Assembly (NCBI GenBank): GCA_029782025.1
Contig: JAKOVR010000184.1
Location: forward strand, 37,399-101,398
Direction: 5' to 3'
Length of the DNA: 64,000 nt
Source: Actinomycetes bacterium
GTDB lineage: Bacteria; Actinomycetota; Acidimicrobiia; Acidimicrobiales; Acidimicrobilacustridaceae
Shown in pieces: positions 29,259 through 38,893 of the stretch. The position numbers and the translations under genes are program-made. The notes under the pieces were generated by a model that was not told the origin of the DNA, made no database searches, and worked only from the letters and a program-made list of their open reading frames with translations. The number at the start of each line of letters is the position of its first letter. Position 1 is the first letter of the stretch.

Positions 29259-31736
29259 TCAGGTGATCCAGGCCAGCACGTCGATCACGACGTGGGTGGT
29301 GCCGCGGTTGTTGAAGATCGTGAACGCGCCCGACGGGCCGAGCTTCACCACGGCGAGGTTGGGTACCGTCTGTCCGGGCCGGAGGTTCAGGTTGGAGGCG
29401 AACGGCAGTGCCGATTCGGTGGGCCACGCCGTGAGGTGGGTGGCATCGGTCGGCTCGGTGCCGGTCAGGTTCACGATCACGGCCCGGGCGCCGGTGGGCG
29501 GGACGCCGGCCGCGCCGGCCACGGGGATCACCCGCTGCTCGCCCGGCCCGAGGGGTGCGGCGAGGGTGCCGAGTCCGATCCGGCTGTCAGCAAGACGGGC
29601 GGGCCGCACCATGGCGCCCCTGCCGTCCGCCGACCCGGCGTCGGCAACGAAGCAGCCGGCGAGATCGGCGAGGAGGTGCACCGTGCCGCTGTTGTTCCGC
29701 AGGCTGACCTTGCCCTCCGCTCCCACCGGCACCATCACCATGTTGGGGACGGTGTCGCCGGCGTCGGCGTTCAGGTTCGACGCGTCGGGCGGCCCGACCC
29801 CCGACGGCCAAACCGTCACGTGGGTCGGGGCCGTCGGGCCCACCGCCGTCACGTTCATCGCCACCGCCGAGATCGGACCGCCCACGCCGGCGCACGGCCC
29901 GGTCAGATCGAGGTCGCGGCTCTCACCCGGGCCGAAGGGCGCCGGTGCCGTGCTCCCGTCGCCCCGGGTGTCGAGCACCCGCACCGGGTCGAGGGGGCGG
30001 TAGGCGGACCTCCCGGTCGCGGTCGTGGCCCGGCCGTCGTCGATCCACCCGGCGAGGTCGGCGATCAGGTTGGTGGTGCCGGAGTTGTTGAAGAGCGACA
30101 CCCGGCCGGTCGGGCCGACCTTGACCACGACGAGGTTGGCCCGGGTCTGGCCCGCCGAGGGGTTGAGGTTGGATGTCACCGCTCGCGGATCGCCGGTCGG
30201 CCCCACCGTGATGAAGCTGGCCGCCGTCGGGCTCTCCGCCGTGACGTTGAGCACGACGCCGGCGACGCCCGCGGCCGGGAGCCCGGCCGTGCCGGCGATC
30301 TGGAGCTCGATGCTGCCGCCGGCCCCGATCCGGCCGCCGGTGGTGCCGATCGGGACCCGGGTGTCGAGCACGCGGACGGGGGTGACGGGGTGGAAGCCGC
30401 CCGGCGGTGGATCGCCGGCGCCGAAGGTCGCCACGAAGGACCGGGTGGCGACATGCCCCTGGGGGTCGGTCGCCGTCAGGGACACGACCGCCCGGCCCGG
30501 CCGTGCGGGCGCACCGGTGGCGATGACCGACACCGTCCCGCTTGCCACGGGCGTCACCACGATGTTGCCCGGTGGGAGCACCTCCGGATCGCTCGACGAC
30601 GCCTCGATCACCAGTCCCGACGGAGCGGTCTGCTGGTCGCCGAAGCGGACGGTCTGCGCCGCGGTGGTGCCCCCGACCCCGGCCGACCGGTCGCGCACCG
30701 TGGTCATCCACGGTTCGGTCGGGCAGCTCCGGAAGAAGACCAGCGATGTGCACTCGTTGGACCCGGGCGGATTGGAGTCCACCGGGTCGTCCGTGACGAT
30801 GTTGGCGGGGTGCACCGTGCTCCCCACCTGGGCGTCGGCCAGGGCGGCGTCGCAGTCGGCGCCGTGCAATGCGCAGCGGGACACGGCATCGATGGGTCGG
30901 AAGACGCCGTAGACATCCATGTCGTCGACCGTCCAGAGGTTCGGCACGTAGTGGTCGGCCTTGAGCTGGTTGGCCGGGTCGCTCACCACGGTGAGGTGTG
31001 TCTTCTGGGCCGCCGGCAGGGCCAACGACCGGAAGGCCTCCGTGGCGAGCCCGTTGTCGAGGTTGGCATCCTCCTCGAAGCTGATGGTCAGCCACCGGGT
31101 CTGGGGCGGGACGGCGATCGGACCGCTGCCCACCCCCGCGGCGACGTAGGGCGCCATCGGCACCACGAAGAGCCCGTTGGCGCCCCAGCCGTGCTCACCG
31201 GCGAGTTGGGTGAGCCGGGGCGTGAAGCCGCCACCGAGCGAGTGCGACACGATGCCGATGCGCGACAGGTCGACGCGACTCGACGCCGCCGCGCCGGCGG
31301 CGAACCCGGCGTCCTCCATGGCGATCCAGCTCGCCATCGTGCCCTGGTCGGGGTAGCTGGGGTAGACGACGGCGAAGCCGCGGCTCACCAGATGGTCGAT
31401 CAGCGCCGAATAGGCGATCGGGTGCCGAGCCGTCGAGCCATGGGCGAAGAGCACGGTCGGTCGGGTGCCACCGCATTCGGGGCCGCCCTCCGGCTCGAAC
31501 ACGTAGACCAGCTCGGTGCTCACCGTCGGGTGCGGGATCGAGAAGACCGACCGGGTGCAGGGCCCGTCGACCCCCAGCGGTCCGCCGTCGGCGTCGGACA
31601 CCGGCCCCGCCACTGCCGGACCGGCGGGCAGGAGGCCCACCCCGGCTCCCAGCACCGTCGCCGCGGTCGCACCGAGCACGACTCGTCGAAGCATGGACCG
31701 CCAGGAGCGCTCGGGCCGTTGCTGACGGATCCTCAT
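29259..31736 (-). CDS. Secreted alpha/beta hydrolase with three C-terminal repeat domains
   Basis: An 825-residue exported protein. A signal peptide (LRRVVLGATAATVLGAGVGLLPAGPAVA) precedes an alpha/beta-hydrolase domain with VLFAHGSTARH and the nucleophile elbow VSHSLGG. A linking beta domain follows at about 340-445. Residues 448-579, 580-710 and 711-825 are three copies of one unit: RVLDTR, then LNVTA, SNLN, PN-V-V-VG, G-VSL-NNSGT and DLAGW. The repeats probably bind surfaces or ligands. Substrate may be a lipid ester or polyester (inference). A second start at Met15 is possible. Confidence 0.8.
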   Translation of the reverse strand: MRIRQQRPERSWRSMLRRVVLGATAATVLGAGVGLLPAGPAVAGPVSDADGGPLGVDGPCTRSVFSIPHPTVSTELVYVFEPEGGPECGGTRPTVLFAHGSTARHPIAYSALIDHLVSRGFAVVYPSYPDQGTMASWIAMEDAGFAAGAAASSRVDLSRIGIVSHSLGGGFTPRLTQLAGEHGWGANGLFVVPMAPYVAAGVGSGPIAVPPQTRWLTISFEEDANLDNGLATEAFRSLALPAAQKTHLTVVSDPANQLKADHYVPNLWTVDDMDVYGVFRPIDAVSRCALHGADCDAALADAQVGSTVHPANIVTDDPVDSNPPGSNECTSLVFFRSCPTEPWMTTVRDRSAGVGGTTAAQTVRFGDQQTAPSGLVIEASSSDPEVLPPGNIVVTPVASGTVSVIATGAPARPGRAVVSLTATDPQGHVATRSFVATFGAGDPPPGGFHPVTPVRVLDTRVPIGTTGGRIGAGGSIELQIAGTAGLPAAGVAGVVLNVTAESPTAASFITVGPTGDPRAVTSNLNPSAGQTRANLVVVKVGPTGRVSLFNNSGTTNLIADLAGWIDDGRATTATGRSAYRPLDPVRVLDTRGDGSTAPAPFGPGESRDLDLTGPCAGVGGPISAVAMNVTAVGPTAPTHVTVWPSGVGPPDASNLNADAGDTVPNMVMVPVGAEGKVSLRNNSGTVHLLADLAGCFVADAGSADGRGAMVRPARLADSRIGLGTLAAPLGPGEQRVIPVAGAAGVPPTGARAVIVNLTGTEPTDATHLTAWPTESALPFASNLNLRPGQTVPNLAVVKLGPSGAFTIFNNRGTTHVVIDVLAWIT

Positions 31737-31764
31737 GCGCCGGCCAACCTAGCGGAGGCCCAAC

Positions 31765-32931
31765 TCACCGAGCCGCCGCGACGACCTCCCGGTCGACCGA
31801 GGCCAGCGAGCCGATCCGGCGCAGGTCCGCTTCCAGCGCCGCGTCGCGATCGCGGTGGGCCGGCAACATGCGGGCGTAGATCATGTCGAGGATCTTCGGG
31901 GCGTGGACCACGTCGAAGCGCTGCTCGATGCGGGTGCCGCCGTCGGTCGGCGTGACCCGGATCCTCCACATCGTGCTGTCGGGGTAGAACGTCGTGGGCA
32001 CCGTCCGCCAGACCAGCTCCGGCTGCTCGGCCGAGACCACCTCGCACACCCGACCCCAGCGGAAGAGGCCTTGGCGGTTGCGGCCCCGGAACCGGGCGCC
32101 CGGCACCGTGCCGGTGGCGCCGTCGAGGAACGAGCACGAGAGGCACTCGTGGCTCCACTCGCCGGTGCGGGTGATGTCGGCCACCACCGCCCACACCGCG
32201 TCGGGGCTGGCGTCCACCACCACCTCGTTGTGCCCGTGCTTCTGGACACGGCGCCGACCGCCGTCGGGGAGCCAGCACGCGTCGCTCCGCCGGCGGTACG
32301 ACCGGGCGAAGCCGTGGAGGAGGATGAAGCGGGGCACCGCCGGGACGAGCCCCACCACCTTGGCCCGATCCGCGGGATCGGCGTCGTCGATGAGCCAGTG
32401 GCCCTCCCGCCCCAGCTGCTTCATGCCCTTGGGCTTCACGTTGTGCTCGTGCTCGATGGCCAGCCACTCCCCTTCGGTGAGCGCCTCCGAGGCGATCGGC
32501 ATGGCCTCCCGTTCCTCCCGATCGAGGTGCGGGAGCAGCACGGCCGTGAGCCGACCGATCTCGGCCCGGAGCTCGGCGGCGCCGGAATCGTCGTCGTCGC
32601 TGCGCCCGTAGCGGGCGGCCGCGGCGGCGGTGGCGTCGATGGCGGCGGCGATCTCGTGATGGTCGGCGTCCATCCGGTCGAGGACGGCGGCGGCGTCGGG
32701 CCGCCGTTCCCGCACCACCGGGTAGAGCCCGAGGTCCTCGGCCTCGTGGTGGGCGCGGAGGAAGTCCATCATCCAGCCGACGTGCTCGGCGATGGCCCGG
32801 CGCTGCCGGTCGGCCGGGAGCGGGTGGGCCGCCAGCGCGGCATCGGCCCGGGCCAGGTCTCGCCGGAGGGCCTGGTGGACGATGGTCATCATGCGGGTGT
32901 CGGCCGGTCCGGCCAGGGTGGGGTTCTTCAA
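31765..32931 (-). CDS. Hemerythrin-like domain fused to an SRPBCC (START-like) domain
   Basis: A 388-residue fusion. Residues about 15-165 form a hemerythrin-type four-helix bundle with metal-site signatures HVGWMMDFLRAHHEAED, MDADHHEI and LLPHLDREERE. Residues about 230-370 are SRPBCC-like (HNEVVVDASPDAVWAVVADITRTGEW in parts). The best start is TTG 32931, just after GGAGG, overlapping the TetR stop as TTGA. A later ATG pair near 32892 is the alternative. Likely senses or binds oxygen/NO or iron together with a hydrophobic ligand; function unproven. Confidence 0.75.
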   Translation of the reverse strand: MKNPTLAGPADTRMMTIVHQALRRDLARADAALAAHPLPADRQRRAIAEHVGWMMDFLRAHHEAEDLGLYPVVRERRPDAAAVLDRMDADHHEIAAAIDATAAAAARYGRSDDDDSGAAELRAEIGRLTAVLLPHLDREEREAMPIASEALTEGEWLAIEHEHNVKPKGMKQLGREGHWLIDDADPADRAKVVGLVPAVPRFILLHGFARSYRRRSDACWLPDGGRRRVQKHGHNEVVVDASPDAVWAVVADITRTGEWSHECLSCSFLDGATGTVPGARFRGRNRQGLFRWGRVCEVVSAEQPELVWRTVPTTFYPDSTMWRIRVTPTDGGTRIEQRFDVVHAPKILDMIYARMLPAHRDRDAALEADLRRIGSLASVDREVVAAAR

Positions 32932-33569
32932 CGGTCCTCCTTCGAGGCCCGGGCCGGGACGGCCCGATCGAGAAGCGTGGCGATCCAACGCTCGTAGGCG
33001 GCGGGCGACCAGCCCGCCTCGTGCACGGTCAGCAGGTAGAGCTCGGGGCTGAGCAGGGCCCACAGCTCGTCGGTCTCCTGCTCGGTCGGTGGCCGGCCGA
33101 TGATCAGGGTCACGCCGGCGGCGACGTCGGCCCGCTGGCGCTGGCGGGTGGCCCGCAGCACCTCGGCCATCTGCGGGTCGCTCGGCGCCGCCTCCCGCAG
33201 CACCATGCCGAAGGCCGCCGTGCGTTCGTGCACCCCCCGCGCCACCGCCGCCGCGGCGGCGATCCTGTCGCGCCGGGGGCCGCGGCCGAGGGCGGCGAAC
33301 TCGGGGCGATCGGCCAGCGGCACCGCGGCCTCGTCGCCCACCACGGCGATGTCCATGACCGCCTGGAGCAGGGCCCGCTTCGAGTCGAAGTGCTTGTAGA
33401 CGGTCTCGATGGCCACGCCTGCCTCCTGGGCGACGTCGCGCATGCCCGTCGACGCCCACCCCCGGGTGACGAAGAGCCGCTCGGCGGCGTCCATCACCGC
33501 CGCTCGGGTGGCCGCCATCCGTTGCGCCCGGACGGGCGAGTCGTACCGGCGAGTGGTGCTGGAAGGCAT
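32928..33569 (-). CDS. TetR-family transcriptional regulator
   Basis: A 213-residue regulator. The HTH region is AVMDAAERLFVTRGWASTG, MRDVAQEAGVAIETVYKHF with SKRALLQAV after it. ATG 33569 is the first start. It is co-translated with the hemerythrin-SRPBCC gene and probably autoregulates through the palindrome 22 bp upstream. Confidence 0.85.
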   Translation of the reverse strand: MPSSTTRRYDSPVRAQRMAATRAAVMDAAERLFVTRGWASTGMRDVAQEAGVAIETVYKHFDSKRALLQAVMDIAVVGDEAAVPLADRPEFAALGRGPRRDRIAAAAAVARGVHERTAAFGMVLREAAPSDPQMAEVLRATRQRQRADVAAGVTLIIGRPPTEQETDELWALLSPELYLLTVHEAGWSPAAYERWIATLLDRAVPARASKEDR

Positions 33570-33590
33570 GGCCTCATGGTAGAACAGCCA

Positions 33591-33603
33591 TGTATTGAAT
33601 ACA
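33591..33603. promoter_or_regulatory. 13-bp perfect palindrome, candidate TetR operator
   Basis: TGTATTGAATACA lies just upstream of the TetR start. A second weaker symmetry, GTTCT and AGAAC 7 bp apart, follows at 33609-33625. The AT-rich stretch contrasts with its surroundings and probably includes the promoter. Confidence 0.6.
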
Positions 33604-33708
33604 AGCGCGTTCTGCTAATTAGAACCTGCTTCGGCATAGCCCGGCGACGAGTGGATAGGTACCTGGTCGCCGCGGACGTACGCGGCCCAGACGCGAAGGA
33701 GTGCAGCG

Positions 33709-33948
33709 ATGAGCGAATCGGGACCGAAGGCCGGCGCCAAGGGCGTGATCGAGGACATCAAGGGCAAGGCCAAAGAGGTGGTCGGCGAGGTGACGGGCAA
33801 GGAGAACCTCGAGCGCGAGGGACGGGCCCAGCAGGACAAGGCAGCCAACGAGCGCGAAGTGGCCAAGCACGAGGCCAAGGCCGAGGCGGCCCGCGGCAAG
33901 GCCGAAGCTGACGAGGCCCGTCAGCGCGCCGCCCAGGAAGCCGACTGA
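33709..33948 (+). CDS. CsbD-like stress protein
   Basis: A 79-residue, highly charged protein. KGVIEDIKGKAKEVVGEVTG is the CsbD signature, followed by an Ala/Glu/Lys/Arg-rich helical tail. ATG 33709 follows AAGGAG. Family members are general-stress induced and of unknown molecular function; a disordered or coiled structure is likely. Confidence 0.82.
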   Translation: MSESGPKAGAKGVIEDIKGKAKEVVGEVTGKENLEREGRAQQDKAANEREVAKHEAKAEAARGKAEADEARQRAAQEAD

Positions 33949-33975
33949 ACCACCGACCCGAGAGGGGCCGCCGCC

Positions 33976-34353
33976 ATGAGCGGAGACACTGAACCGATCA
34001 CGGCGGCCGCCGGGATCCCGCTGTCGGAGGTCACCGACGACCTCGACCGTCGGGGGCGGGACGGCCAGTTCCAAGCCCTCGACGGCGGCGACCTGCGCTG
34101 CCTCACCTGCGGTCAGCAGTTCCCGGCCGCCGACACCCCCGCCGGCACGACCACCCGGCTCGAGGGAGCATCCGACCCGGCCGACCTGGCCATCGTCATC
34201 CCCATGCGGTGCCCCCACTGCGGCATCCGCGGCGCACTGATCGCCAACTACGGCCCCGAGGCCAGCGCGGCCGAGGCCGACGTGCTCACCGCCCTGCCCC
34301 GCGACACGCACCCCGACATCGCCCACCCGGAGAACCGACCCGGCACGGGCTAG
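33976..34353 (+). CDS. Small protein with a two-CxxC zinc ribbon
   Basis: A 125-residue protein. The N-terminal part (ITAAAGIPLSEVTDDLDRRG) is acidic. A zinc ribbon is formed by CLTCGQQF at about 42-49 and CPHCGIRG about 38 residues later. No family name is offered. It follows the CsbD-like gene by 27 bp and is probably co-transcribed. Confidence 0.7.
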   Translation: MSGDTEPITAAAGIPLSEVTDDLDRRGRDGQFQALDGGDLRCLTCGQQFPAADTPAGTTTRLEGASDPADLAIVIPMRCPHCGIRGALIANYGPEASAAEADVLTALPRDTHPDIAHPENRPGTG

Positions 34354-34419
34354 CTTCATAGCCCGCGCCGGCCGGCAGGACCCGGCCCCGCGATCCCTAC
34401 GAAACCGAGGCCGGTTCCG

Positions 34420-35463
34420 ATGTTCGACTTGTCCGCCGTCGTGGCCTGTGATGCCGACCTCGAAGCCGCCGTCGGCTCGCGTCTCGCGGTGGGCATGCTC
34501 AAGTCGATCCGGTTCCTGGACTCGCACTGCGAGCGGTTCCTGGCCTGCTCGCCCTACGTGGTGGTCGGCACGACGACGGGCGACGGATCGCTGCAGGCGT
34601 TCGCGGCGGGTGGCGCGCCCGGGGCCGTGCACCCTCGATCCGACACCGTGCTCGACCTCGGCGAGCTGCCCGGCCGGGACGTCGTCGACGGCGCCCCCGC
34701 CGGACTCATCGCGCTGGTGCCCGGCTACGGCGAGACGCTGCGGATCAACGGCCGGCTCCGCGTGCGTGACGGCATCGCCACCGTCGACGTGGAAGAGGCG
34801 CTCCTGCACTGCGCCAAAGCGATCATCCGATCCGAGCTCTGGACGGCGGGCGGCACTGCGGCGCCGCCAGCCGGGGACGAAGCGCCGGCCGCGGACGAGC
34901 CGCCGTCCGTCGCCGGCTTCCTCGCTGGGGCACCCTTCGTCGTGCTGGTGTCGATCGACGCCGAGGGTCACGCCGACGCCAGCCCCAAGGGCGATCCGCC
35001 CGGGCTGATCCGCCAGATCGACGACACCACGATCGCCATCGCCGACCGGCCGGGGAACCGTCGCACCGACACCCTCCACAACCTGATGGGCGACCAGCGC
35101 CTCGCCCTCCTCGCCATGCAGCCCGGGAGCCACGAGGTCGCCGAAGTCCGGGGCACGGCCCGGGTGTGCACGGACGGCGCGCTGCTCGAGTCGATGCGGC
35201 TCCGCGACCGCACCCCGAAGGCCGCGCTCGTCATCGATGTCGAGCACCAGGAGCGCCGCCCCGAGCCCGCCCTGGCCGCCGCCGATCTGTGGAACCCGAG
35301 CCGGCACGTCGCCGAGGGCGCGCTCCCTTCGGCCGCCACGATCTGGGCCGACCACGTCCGGCGCAATACCGACGCCGGCATCGGCGCCAAGGTGGTGCGA
35401 CGCCTCGTCAACAAGACGGCGCTGGCCGCCGGCGTCGCCCTCGACTACCGCGCCAACCTCTGA
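34420..35463 (+). CDS. Pyridoxamine 5'-phosphate oxidase-fold protein
   Basis: A 347-residue protein with a clear PPOX-type FMN-binding split barrel in its C-terminal half: FVVLVSIDAEGHADASPKGDPPG, TIAIADRPGNRRTDTLHNLMGD and VAEVRGTARV. The N-terminal half (LEAAVGSRLAVGMLKSI, FLACSPYVVVGTTTG, LRINGRLRV) looks like a second, more diverged split barrel. It likely binds FMN or a deazaflavin such as F420; activity unknown. Confidence 0.75.
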   Translation: MFDLSAVVACDADLEAAVGSRLAVGMLKSIRFLDSHCERFLACSPYVVVGTTTGDGSLQAFAAGGAPGAVHPRSDTVLDLGELPGRDVVDGAPAGLIALVPGYGETLRINGRLRVRDGIATVDVEEALLHCAKAIIRSELWTAGGTAAPPAGDEAPAADEPPSVAGFLAGAPFVVLVSIDAEGHADASPKGDPPGLIRQIDDTTIAIADRPGNRRTDTLHNLMGDQRLALLAMQPGSHEVAEVRGTARVCTDGALLESMRLRDRTPKAALVIDVEHQERRPEPALAAADLWNPSRHVAEGALPSAATIWADHVRRNTDAGIGAKVVRRLVNKTALAAGVALDYRANL

Positions 35464-35531
35464 CCGACCGACGGTCTCCCTCTCCCCCATCGCCGGCCCG
35501 GCGGCGACAGCCCGGGCGTAGGCTCGCGGCG

Positions 35532-36752
35532 ATGTGCGACACGATGGTCATGGTCGAGCCGGGGCGCGTCCTGTTCGCGAAGAACTCGGACCGCGATCCG
35601 AACGAGGCGCAGCTTCTCGACTGGCAGCCGCGGTGCACCCACCGACCGGGCGACCAGGTGCGGGCGACGTGGATCTCGATCGACCAGGTCGCCGAGACGG
35701 CCGCCGTGCTCCTGAGCCGGCCGTTCTGGATGTGGGGCGCCGAGATCGGCGCCAACGAGTACGGCGTGTGCATCGGCAACGAGGCGGTCTTCACCCGCGA
35801 GCCCTACGGCCGGCCCGGCCTCACCGGCATGGACCTCCTGCGGCTGGCCCTCGAACGGGCCGACACCGCGGCGGCGGCGGTCGACGTGATCACGTCGCTG
35901 CTGGAGCGGTACGGCCAAGGCGGTGGGTGTGGCCACGAGAACCGGGACTTCACCTATCACAACAGCTTCATCGTCGCCGACCCCCGCGAGGCCTACGTCG
36001 TGGAGACGGCCGGTGAACGGTGGGCGACCGAGCGGGTCACCGCCGGGGCCCGGTCCATCAGCAACGGCCTCACCATCCCGGGCTTCGCCGAGCGCCACGC
36101 CGACCGTCTGCACACCCACTTCTCGCGCTGCGCCCAGCGGCGCGCCTTCACCCAGGCCTCCGCCGGCCGGGCCACGGACGTGGGCGACCTGATGGCCGTG
36201 CTCCGGGATCACGGCACCGGCGGGTGGGCGCCCGACTACTCCCCCGTTACCGGCGCATTGGGCGCGCCGTGCGTGCACCCGAGCGGCCTCGCCGCCGCGT
36301 CGCAGACGACCGCCTCCTGGGTGGCGGAGCTCACGCCGTCGGGCTCGTCGCACTGGGTCACGGGCACAGCCGCCCCGTGCACCGGGCTGTTCAAGCCGGT
36401 GTCGGTCACCGAACCGCTCGACCTCGGGCCCGAGCCGGTGGACCGGTTCGACGACCGCTGCCTCTGGTGGCGACACGAGCTGCTGCACCGGCGGGCGTTG
36501 CAGGATCCCGAGCGGTTGCTCCCCCGATTCGCGTCCGAACGGGCCGACGTCGAGGCCCGCTGGCGAGAGGAGCGGCCCCCGCCGGCGGCGGCCTTCGCCG
36601 AGGCCGACGCGCTCCTCCGCACCTGGACCGAGCGGGTGTACGCCGAGCAGCCCCACGACCGCCGACCGTTCTGGGTCCGCCGCTACTGGCAGGCCCGTGA
36701 CCGGCGGGCAGGGCTCCCCGCCACCCCCCTCGCGACCGGGGTCTCGGCATGA
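35532..36752 (+). CDS. Peptidase C69 / secernin-like Ntn hydrolase
   Basis: A 406-residue protein starting MCDTMV, so that Cys2 would become the N-terminal nucleophile after Met removal. LFAKNSDRDPNEAQ and the downstream EYGVCIGNEAVFTRE are the secernin/C69 signatures, and YVVETAGERW follows. Members hydrolyse dipeptides or other amide bonds. The ATG at 36749 of the following aminotransferase gene overlaps its stop (ATGA). It opens a four-gene plus-strand operon. Confidence 0.82.
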   Translation: MCDTMVMVEPGRVLFAKNSDRDPNEAQLLDWQPRCTHRPGDQVRATWISIDQVAETAAVLLSRPFWMWGAEIGANEYGVCIGNEAVFTREPYGRPGLTGMDLLRLALERADTAAAAVDVITSLLERYGQGGGCGHENRDFTYHNSFIVADPREAYVVETAGERWATERVTAGARSISNGLTIPGFAERHADRLHTHFSRCAQRRAFTQASAGRATDVGDLMAVLRDHGTGGWAPDYSPVTGALGAPCVHPSGLAAASQTTASWVAELTPSGSSHWVTGTAAPCTGLFKPVSVTEPLDLGPEPVDRFDDRCLWWRHELLHRRALQDPERLLPRFASERADVEARWREERPPPAAAFAEADALLRTWTERVYAEQPHDRRPFWVRRYWQARDRRAGLPATPLATGVSA

Positions 36753-37987
36753 CGGCGGGGCCCGATCCCACGCCCGGCTGGGCGCAGCCGTACCCCGACC
36801 CGTCGATGGCCACCGACGCGTTCGCCCGGCACGTGAACCCCGGCAAGGTGGCCACGTTCCAGGCCCTCGGCCTCGATCTCGTCATGGGTGAGCGGGAGGG
36901 CTCGCGCTTCGAGAACGCCGTCGACGGCCAATGGCTCTTCAACTGCCACTGCAACGGCGGCGTGTTCAACCTGGGCCATCGCAACCCGACCGTGGTCGCG
37001 GCCGTGCGGTCGGCGCTCGATCATCTCGACATCGGCAACCACCACCTCGTGTCGGGGTGGCGGGCCCGGCTGGCGGAGCGGCTGGTGGCCACCACCGGTG
37101 GACTGCTGCCGGGTGTGGTGTTCGGGGTCGGCGGCGGCGAGGCCAACGACCTCGCCCTCAAGCTGGCTCGGGCCCACACCGGCCGACACGGCGTGGTGTC
37201 GGCGGTCGGGGGCTATCACGGGCACACGGGCCTGTCGATGGCCACCGGCGATCCCGCCTACCGCGACCCCTTCGGCCCCAACCCGGCCGGCTTCGTCCAG
37301 GTCCCGTTCAACGATCTGGCCGCCATGGACCGGACGGTCGACGACACCACGGCGTGCGTGATCCTCGAGCCGATCCCGGCCACGCTCGGCATGCCGCTGC
37401 CCGAGCCCGGCTACCTCGCCGGGGTGCAACGCCTCTGCCGTGACCGGGGCGCCTGCTTCATCGTGGACGAGGTGCAGACCGGCCTCGGGCGGACGGGCAC
37501 CCACTGGTACTACGAGCGGGAGGGCCTCGAGCCCGACATCCTGACCACGGGCAAGGGGCTCAGCGGCGGCATCTTCCCGATCACGGCCACGATGATGACG
37601 GCGGAGATCCACGCCTTCTTCATCGACAACCCGTTCGTCCACATCTCCACCTACGGCGGGGCGGAGCTCGGGTGCGTGGCCGCCCTCGCGACCCTCGACC
37701 TGGTCGGTGCCCCGGGCTTCCTCGATCGGGTCGAGGCAGTGGGGGCCCGCTTCGAGGAGGCCTTCGCCGATCTCCCGTTCGAGGTGCGCCGCCGGGGGCT
37801 GTTCATGGGCCTGAAGTTCCCGGCCGAGGGCGACGGCCTGGTGGCGGCCGGCGACCTCATCCGGGCCGGCGTGTTCGCCGTGTTCGCCAACAACGACACG
37901 TCGGTGCTGCAGTTCCTGCCGCCGCTCACCGTCCTCGACGACGAGGTCGAGCAGATCATCGCCATCGTCCGGGCGACGCTGTCGTGA
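36749..37987 (+). CDS. Class III pyridoxal-phosphate aminotransferase
   Basis: A 412-residue omega-aminotransferase-type enzyme. GVGGGEANDLALKLAR is the PLP phosphate cup, FIVDEVQTGLGRTG carries the ring Asp, and TTGKGLSGGIFPI holds the Schiff-base Lys. Amine donor and acceptor are not predictable. It overlaps both neighbours by 4 bp, between the C69 hydrolase and a DUF6206 protein, which implies a shared pathway. Confidence 0.87.
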   Translation: MTAGPDPTPGWAQPYPDPSMATDAFARHVNPGKVATFQALGLDLVMGEREGSRFENAVDGQWLFNCHCNGGVFNLGHRNPTVVAAVRSALDHLDIGNHHLVSGWRARLAERLVATTGGLLPGVVFGVGGGEANDLALKLARAHTGRHGVVSAVGGYHGHTGLSMATGDPAYRDPFGPNPAGFVQVPFNDLAAMDRTVDDTTACVILEPIPATLGMPLPEPGYLAGVQRLCRDRGACFIVDEVQTGLGRTGTHWYYEREGLEPDILTTGKGLSGGIFPITATMMTAEIHAFFIDNPFVHISTYGGAELGCVAALATLDLVGAPGFLDRVEAVGARFEEAFADLPFEVRRRGLFMGLKFPAEGDGLVAAGDLIRAGVFAVFANNDTSVLQFLPPLTVLDDEVEQIIAIVRATLS

Positions 37988-38862
37988 TCGCGTCCGAGGA
38001 GCTGGCTCGGCTCGAGCGCGAGGTCCAGCGGGCCCTCGAACCGGGAGGCGAGTCGGCGCTGCGCGTCCTGGGCTACGGCGAGATCTCCCTCGTGCTCGGG
38101 TGGCCGGGCGACGAGCCTCGGTGGGCGTGCAAGCGGCTGCCCCCGTTCCCCTCCGATGCCGCCGCCGACCACTACGCGGCGACGCTCTCGACCTACCTCG
38201 AGGAGCTCGACCGGCGCGGCGTCCGGGTGGTGCCCACCGAGGTGCACCGGGTGCCGTTGGACGACGGCCGTCTCGCCGTCTACTGCGTGCAGGAGGTGCT
38301 CCCCACCGAAGCGATGGCGGTCGACATCGTGCGGCAGGGCGGGGCGGCGGCGGAGACGCTCCTCGCCGCCATCGTCGACACCGCGCTCGCCGTCGTGGAC
38401 GATCGCGTGGGCCTGGACGCGCAGCTGTCGAACTGGGCCATGGTCGACGGCCAGCTCGTCTACTTCGACGTGACGACCCCCTTGCTCCGACGGGCCGACG
38501 GTGGCGAGATGCTCGACACCGCCATCTTCCTCGCGTCGCTGCCCTGGCTGCTGCGAGCCCCGGTCCGGCGCTTCGTGCTCCCCGGCATCCTGGAGCGCTA
38601 CCACCAGCCCCGCACCGTGGTGCTCGACCTCGCCGCCAACCTGATCAAGGAGCAACTCGACGACCAGATCGGCGTGGTCCTGGCCGCCGCCGGTGATCGC
38701 CTCCACCCGCCGCTCACCGAGGACGAGGTGCGATCCGACTACCGCAGCGACGCCCGCACGTGGGCCCTCCTGCAGTCGGTGCGCCGGGCCGATCGCGTGT
38801 GGCAGCAGCGGGTGCGTCGACGCCCCTACCCCTTCCTATTACCGGCCCGCATCGAGCGCTGA
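37984..38862 (+). CDS. DUF6206-like protein (aminoglycoside-phosphotransferase-like fold)
   Basis: A 292-residue protein. LRVLGYGEISLVLGW with WACKRLPPF resembles the kinase N-lobe glycine loop and Lys; LDAQLSNWAMVDGQLVYFDVTTPLLRR resembles the catalytic-loop Asn and a metal-binding Asp. The usual catalytic HxD is not obvious. I assign it to DUF6206 from memory of this pattern. The GTG overlaps the aminotransferase stop. Confidence 0.68.
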   Translation: MIASEELARLEREVQRALEPGGESALRVLGYGEISLVLGWPGDEPRWACKRLPPFPSDAAADHYAATLSTYLEELDRRGVRVVPTEVHRVPLDDGRLAVYCVQEVLPTEAMAVDIVRQGGAAAETLLAAIVDTALAVVDDRVGLDAQLSNWAMVDGQLVYFDVTTPLLRRADGGEMLDTAIFLASLPWLLRAPVRRFVLPGILERYHQPRTVVLDLAANLIKEQLDDQIGVVLAAAGDRLHPPLTEDEVRSDYRSDARTWALLQSVRRADRVWQQRVRRRPYPFLLPARIER

Positions 38863-38893
38863 CCCGGCCCCGCCTGCGCGAGGATCTCTGCCC

